Origin: a bacterium
GTDB lineage: Bacteria; Actinomycetota; Acidimicrobiia; Spongiisociales; UBA11373
Assembly (NCBI GenBank): GCA_013202595.1
Contig: JABMPV010000262.1
Location: 1 to 7,047 of the forward strand
Length of the DNA stretch: 7,047 bases
Reading direction: 5' to 3'
Part shown: positions 6,718 to 7,047 of the stretch, piece after piece
How the letters are laid out: the number at the start of each line of letters is the position of its first letter
Numbering within the stretch: position 1 is the stretch's first letter
Notes under the pieces: model-generated
Told to the model about the DNA's origin: nothing
Database searches by the model: none
What the model saw: the letters and a program-made list of their open reading frames with translations, nothing else
Position numbers and translations under genes: made by a program

Positions 6718-6797
6718 GGAGGCAGGCTAGTGGGAACCTCCGTGCAGCCCGGGCTGGGCCTGATAACCTGCCGCTCTTCTATGGGGGGCAGCCGACC
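6718..6797. promoter_or_regulatory. Short divergent intergenic region
   Basis: These 80 bases separate the LpqN-like gene (minus) from the acidic repeat protein (plus) and should hold both promoters. On the plus strand, TAACCT (6764-6769) fits TANNNT. On the minus strand, TAGCCT (bases 6729-6724 read in reverse) fits the same pattern close to the ATG. No matching -35 element was found for either. A CAGCCCGGGCTG palindrome sits in the middle (6745-6756) and could be an operator or just GC-rich symmetry. Confidence 0.4.
6783..6788 (+). promoter_or_regulatory. Putative ribosome binding site for the TTG-start gene
   Basis: GGGGGG lies 9 bases upstream of TTG 6798. It is not an ideal SD, but spacing is good, and no better in-frame ATG or GTG start exists upstream. 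Confidence 0.4.
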
Positions 6798-7047
6798 TTG
6801 GGATTCTTCGATTTCATCGAAGACGCCGTCAATGACGTAGTCGATTTCGTGTCGGATGCCGTCGAGGAAGTCATCGACGTCGTCGAGGACGTCGCCGACG
6901 CGATCGGTGATGCAGCCGAAGAGGTCGGCAAGTGGACGGCCGAGGCCGCCAAGGACGTCGGAAAGGCCTTCGAAGACCTCGGTGACGGCCTCGATGAAGC
7001 CTTCAGCAAGGACGGCTGGCTCACCAACTTCGTCCAGGACTACATAC
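6798..7047 (+). CDS. Acidic, heptad-patterned amphipathic protein, 3'-truncated, TTG start
   Basis: The open frame from TTG 6798 to the window end encodes 83 residues (MGFFDFIEDAVNDVV...) with no stop. The MGFFDFI opening is a common start of small soluble bacterial proteins, supporting TTG as initiator. Residues 12-46 form five 7-residue units of the pattern x-D-(A/V)-(V/I)-(D/E)-x-V, ending at KW. The strip of Val/Ala/Ile against Asp/Glu predicts an amphipathic helix or coiled coil. A second, more polar helical part follows (AAKDVGKAFEDLGDGLDEAF), then GWLTNFVQDY. Third codon positions are mostly C or G, as in its neighbours, and the antisense frame is clearly the shadow. No family is recognised; LEA-like, phasin-like or injection-system helical proteins share such composition. 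It was not expected from ATG-based gene finding. Function is unknown. Confidence 0.75.
   Translation, partial: MGFFDFIEDAVNDVVDFVSDAVEEVIDVVEDVADAIGDAAEEVGKWTAEAAKDVGKAFEDLGDGLDEAFSKDGWLTNFVQDYI
6831..6935 (+). repeat. Five tandem heptads in the acidic protein
   Basis: The units are NDVVDFV, SDAVEEV, IDVVEDV, ADAIGDA and AEEVGKW. At DNA level they appear as repeated GTCGAG/GACGTC-rich 21-base blocks. The first three are the most regular, and the last two decay. This suggests expansion by short duplication followed by divergence, although selection for an amphipathic helix could give the same pattern. Confidence 0.6.

Noticed and set aside
6731..6737. TGGGAAC as an ECF-sigma -35 element
   Set aside because: No CGTT-type -10 lies at the required spacing downstream.
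5566..6840. 424-codon plus-strand open frame across the arginase-like and LpqN-like genes
   Set aside because: It is antisense to two genes with clear motifs or sound codon use, and its own translation is low-complexity Ser/Pro/Arg.
6781..6840. ATG at 6781 as the start of the right-edge gene
   Set aside because: It is in another frame and meets TAG at 6838-6840. The frame with a coherent protein starts at TTG 6798.
6779..7027. Minus-strand Ser/Thr-rich frame at the right edge
   Set aside because: It is the antisense of the acidic heptad protein. Its apparent repeats mirror the GAC/GTC codons of the plus strand.

Overview
The window is a compact stretch of a GC-rich bacterial chromosome. High GC at third codon positions, the style of the molybdopterin oxidoreductase and the LpqN-like protein suggest an actinobacterium, possibly an environmental lineage. 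That assignment is inference; there is no rRNA or marker gene here. Eight protein genes fill almost all of it, and the largest gap is about 142 bp. I see no tRNA or rRNA, insertion sequence, CRISPR array or phage module. Most of the content is ordinary lipid, redox and amino-acid type metabolism.

Layout from left to right: (1) The 3' part of a patatin-like phospholipase on + (1-858). It ends at a strong GC hairpin shared with the convergent gene. (2) Two genes on -: a membrane-anchored sulfite-oxidase-type molybdopterin oxidoreductase (2859-1333), then a small peptidoglycan-binding-domain protein with a basic Gly/Lys/Arg tail (1276-905). (3) A 142-bp divergent intergenic region. (4) Two translationally coupled genes on +: a long-chain fatty-acyl-CoA ligase (3002-4708) and a GNAT acetyltransferase (4705-5370), sharing ATGA. 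(5) Two genes on -, convergent with the previous pair: an LpqN/DUF1795-like protein (6717-6205), then an arginase-family metallohydrolase (6131-5394) with an altered metal motif. (6) At the right edge on +, the 5' part of an acidic, heptad-patterned protein. It starts at TTG 6798 and runs off the window, so an ATG-based search would miss it.

The most coherent functional unit is the ligase-GNAT pair. The ligase ends in the PX4GK motif that contains the catalytic lysine. In other bacteria this is the site where Pat-type GNAT enzymes acylate and switch off acyl-CoA synthetases. A 4-bp stop/start overlap between enzyme and candidate modifier suggests a built-in feedback switch on fatty-acid activation. 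The second notable item is the acidic repeat protein at the right edge. I find no convincing evidence for a wholly new multi-gene system.
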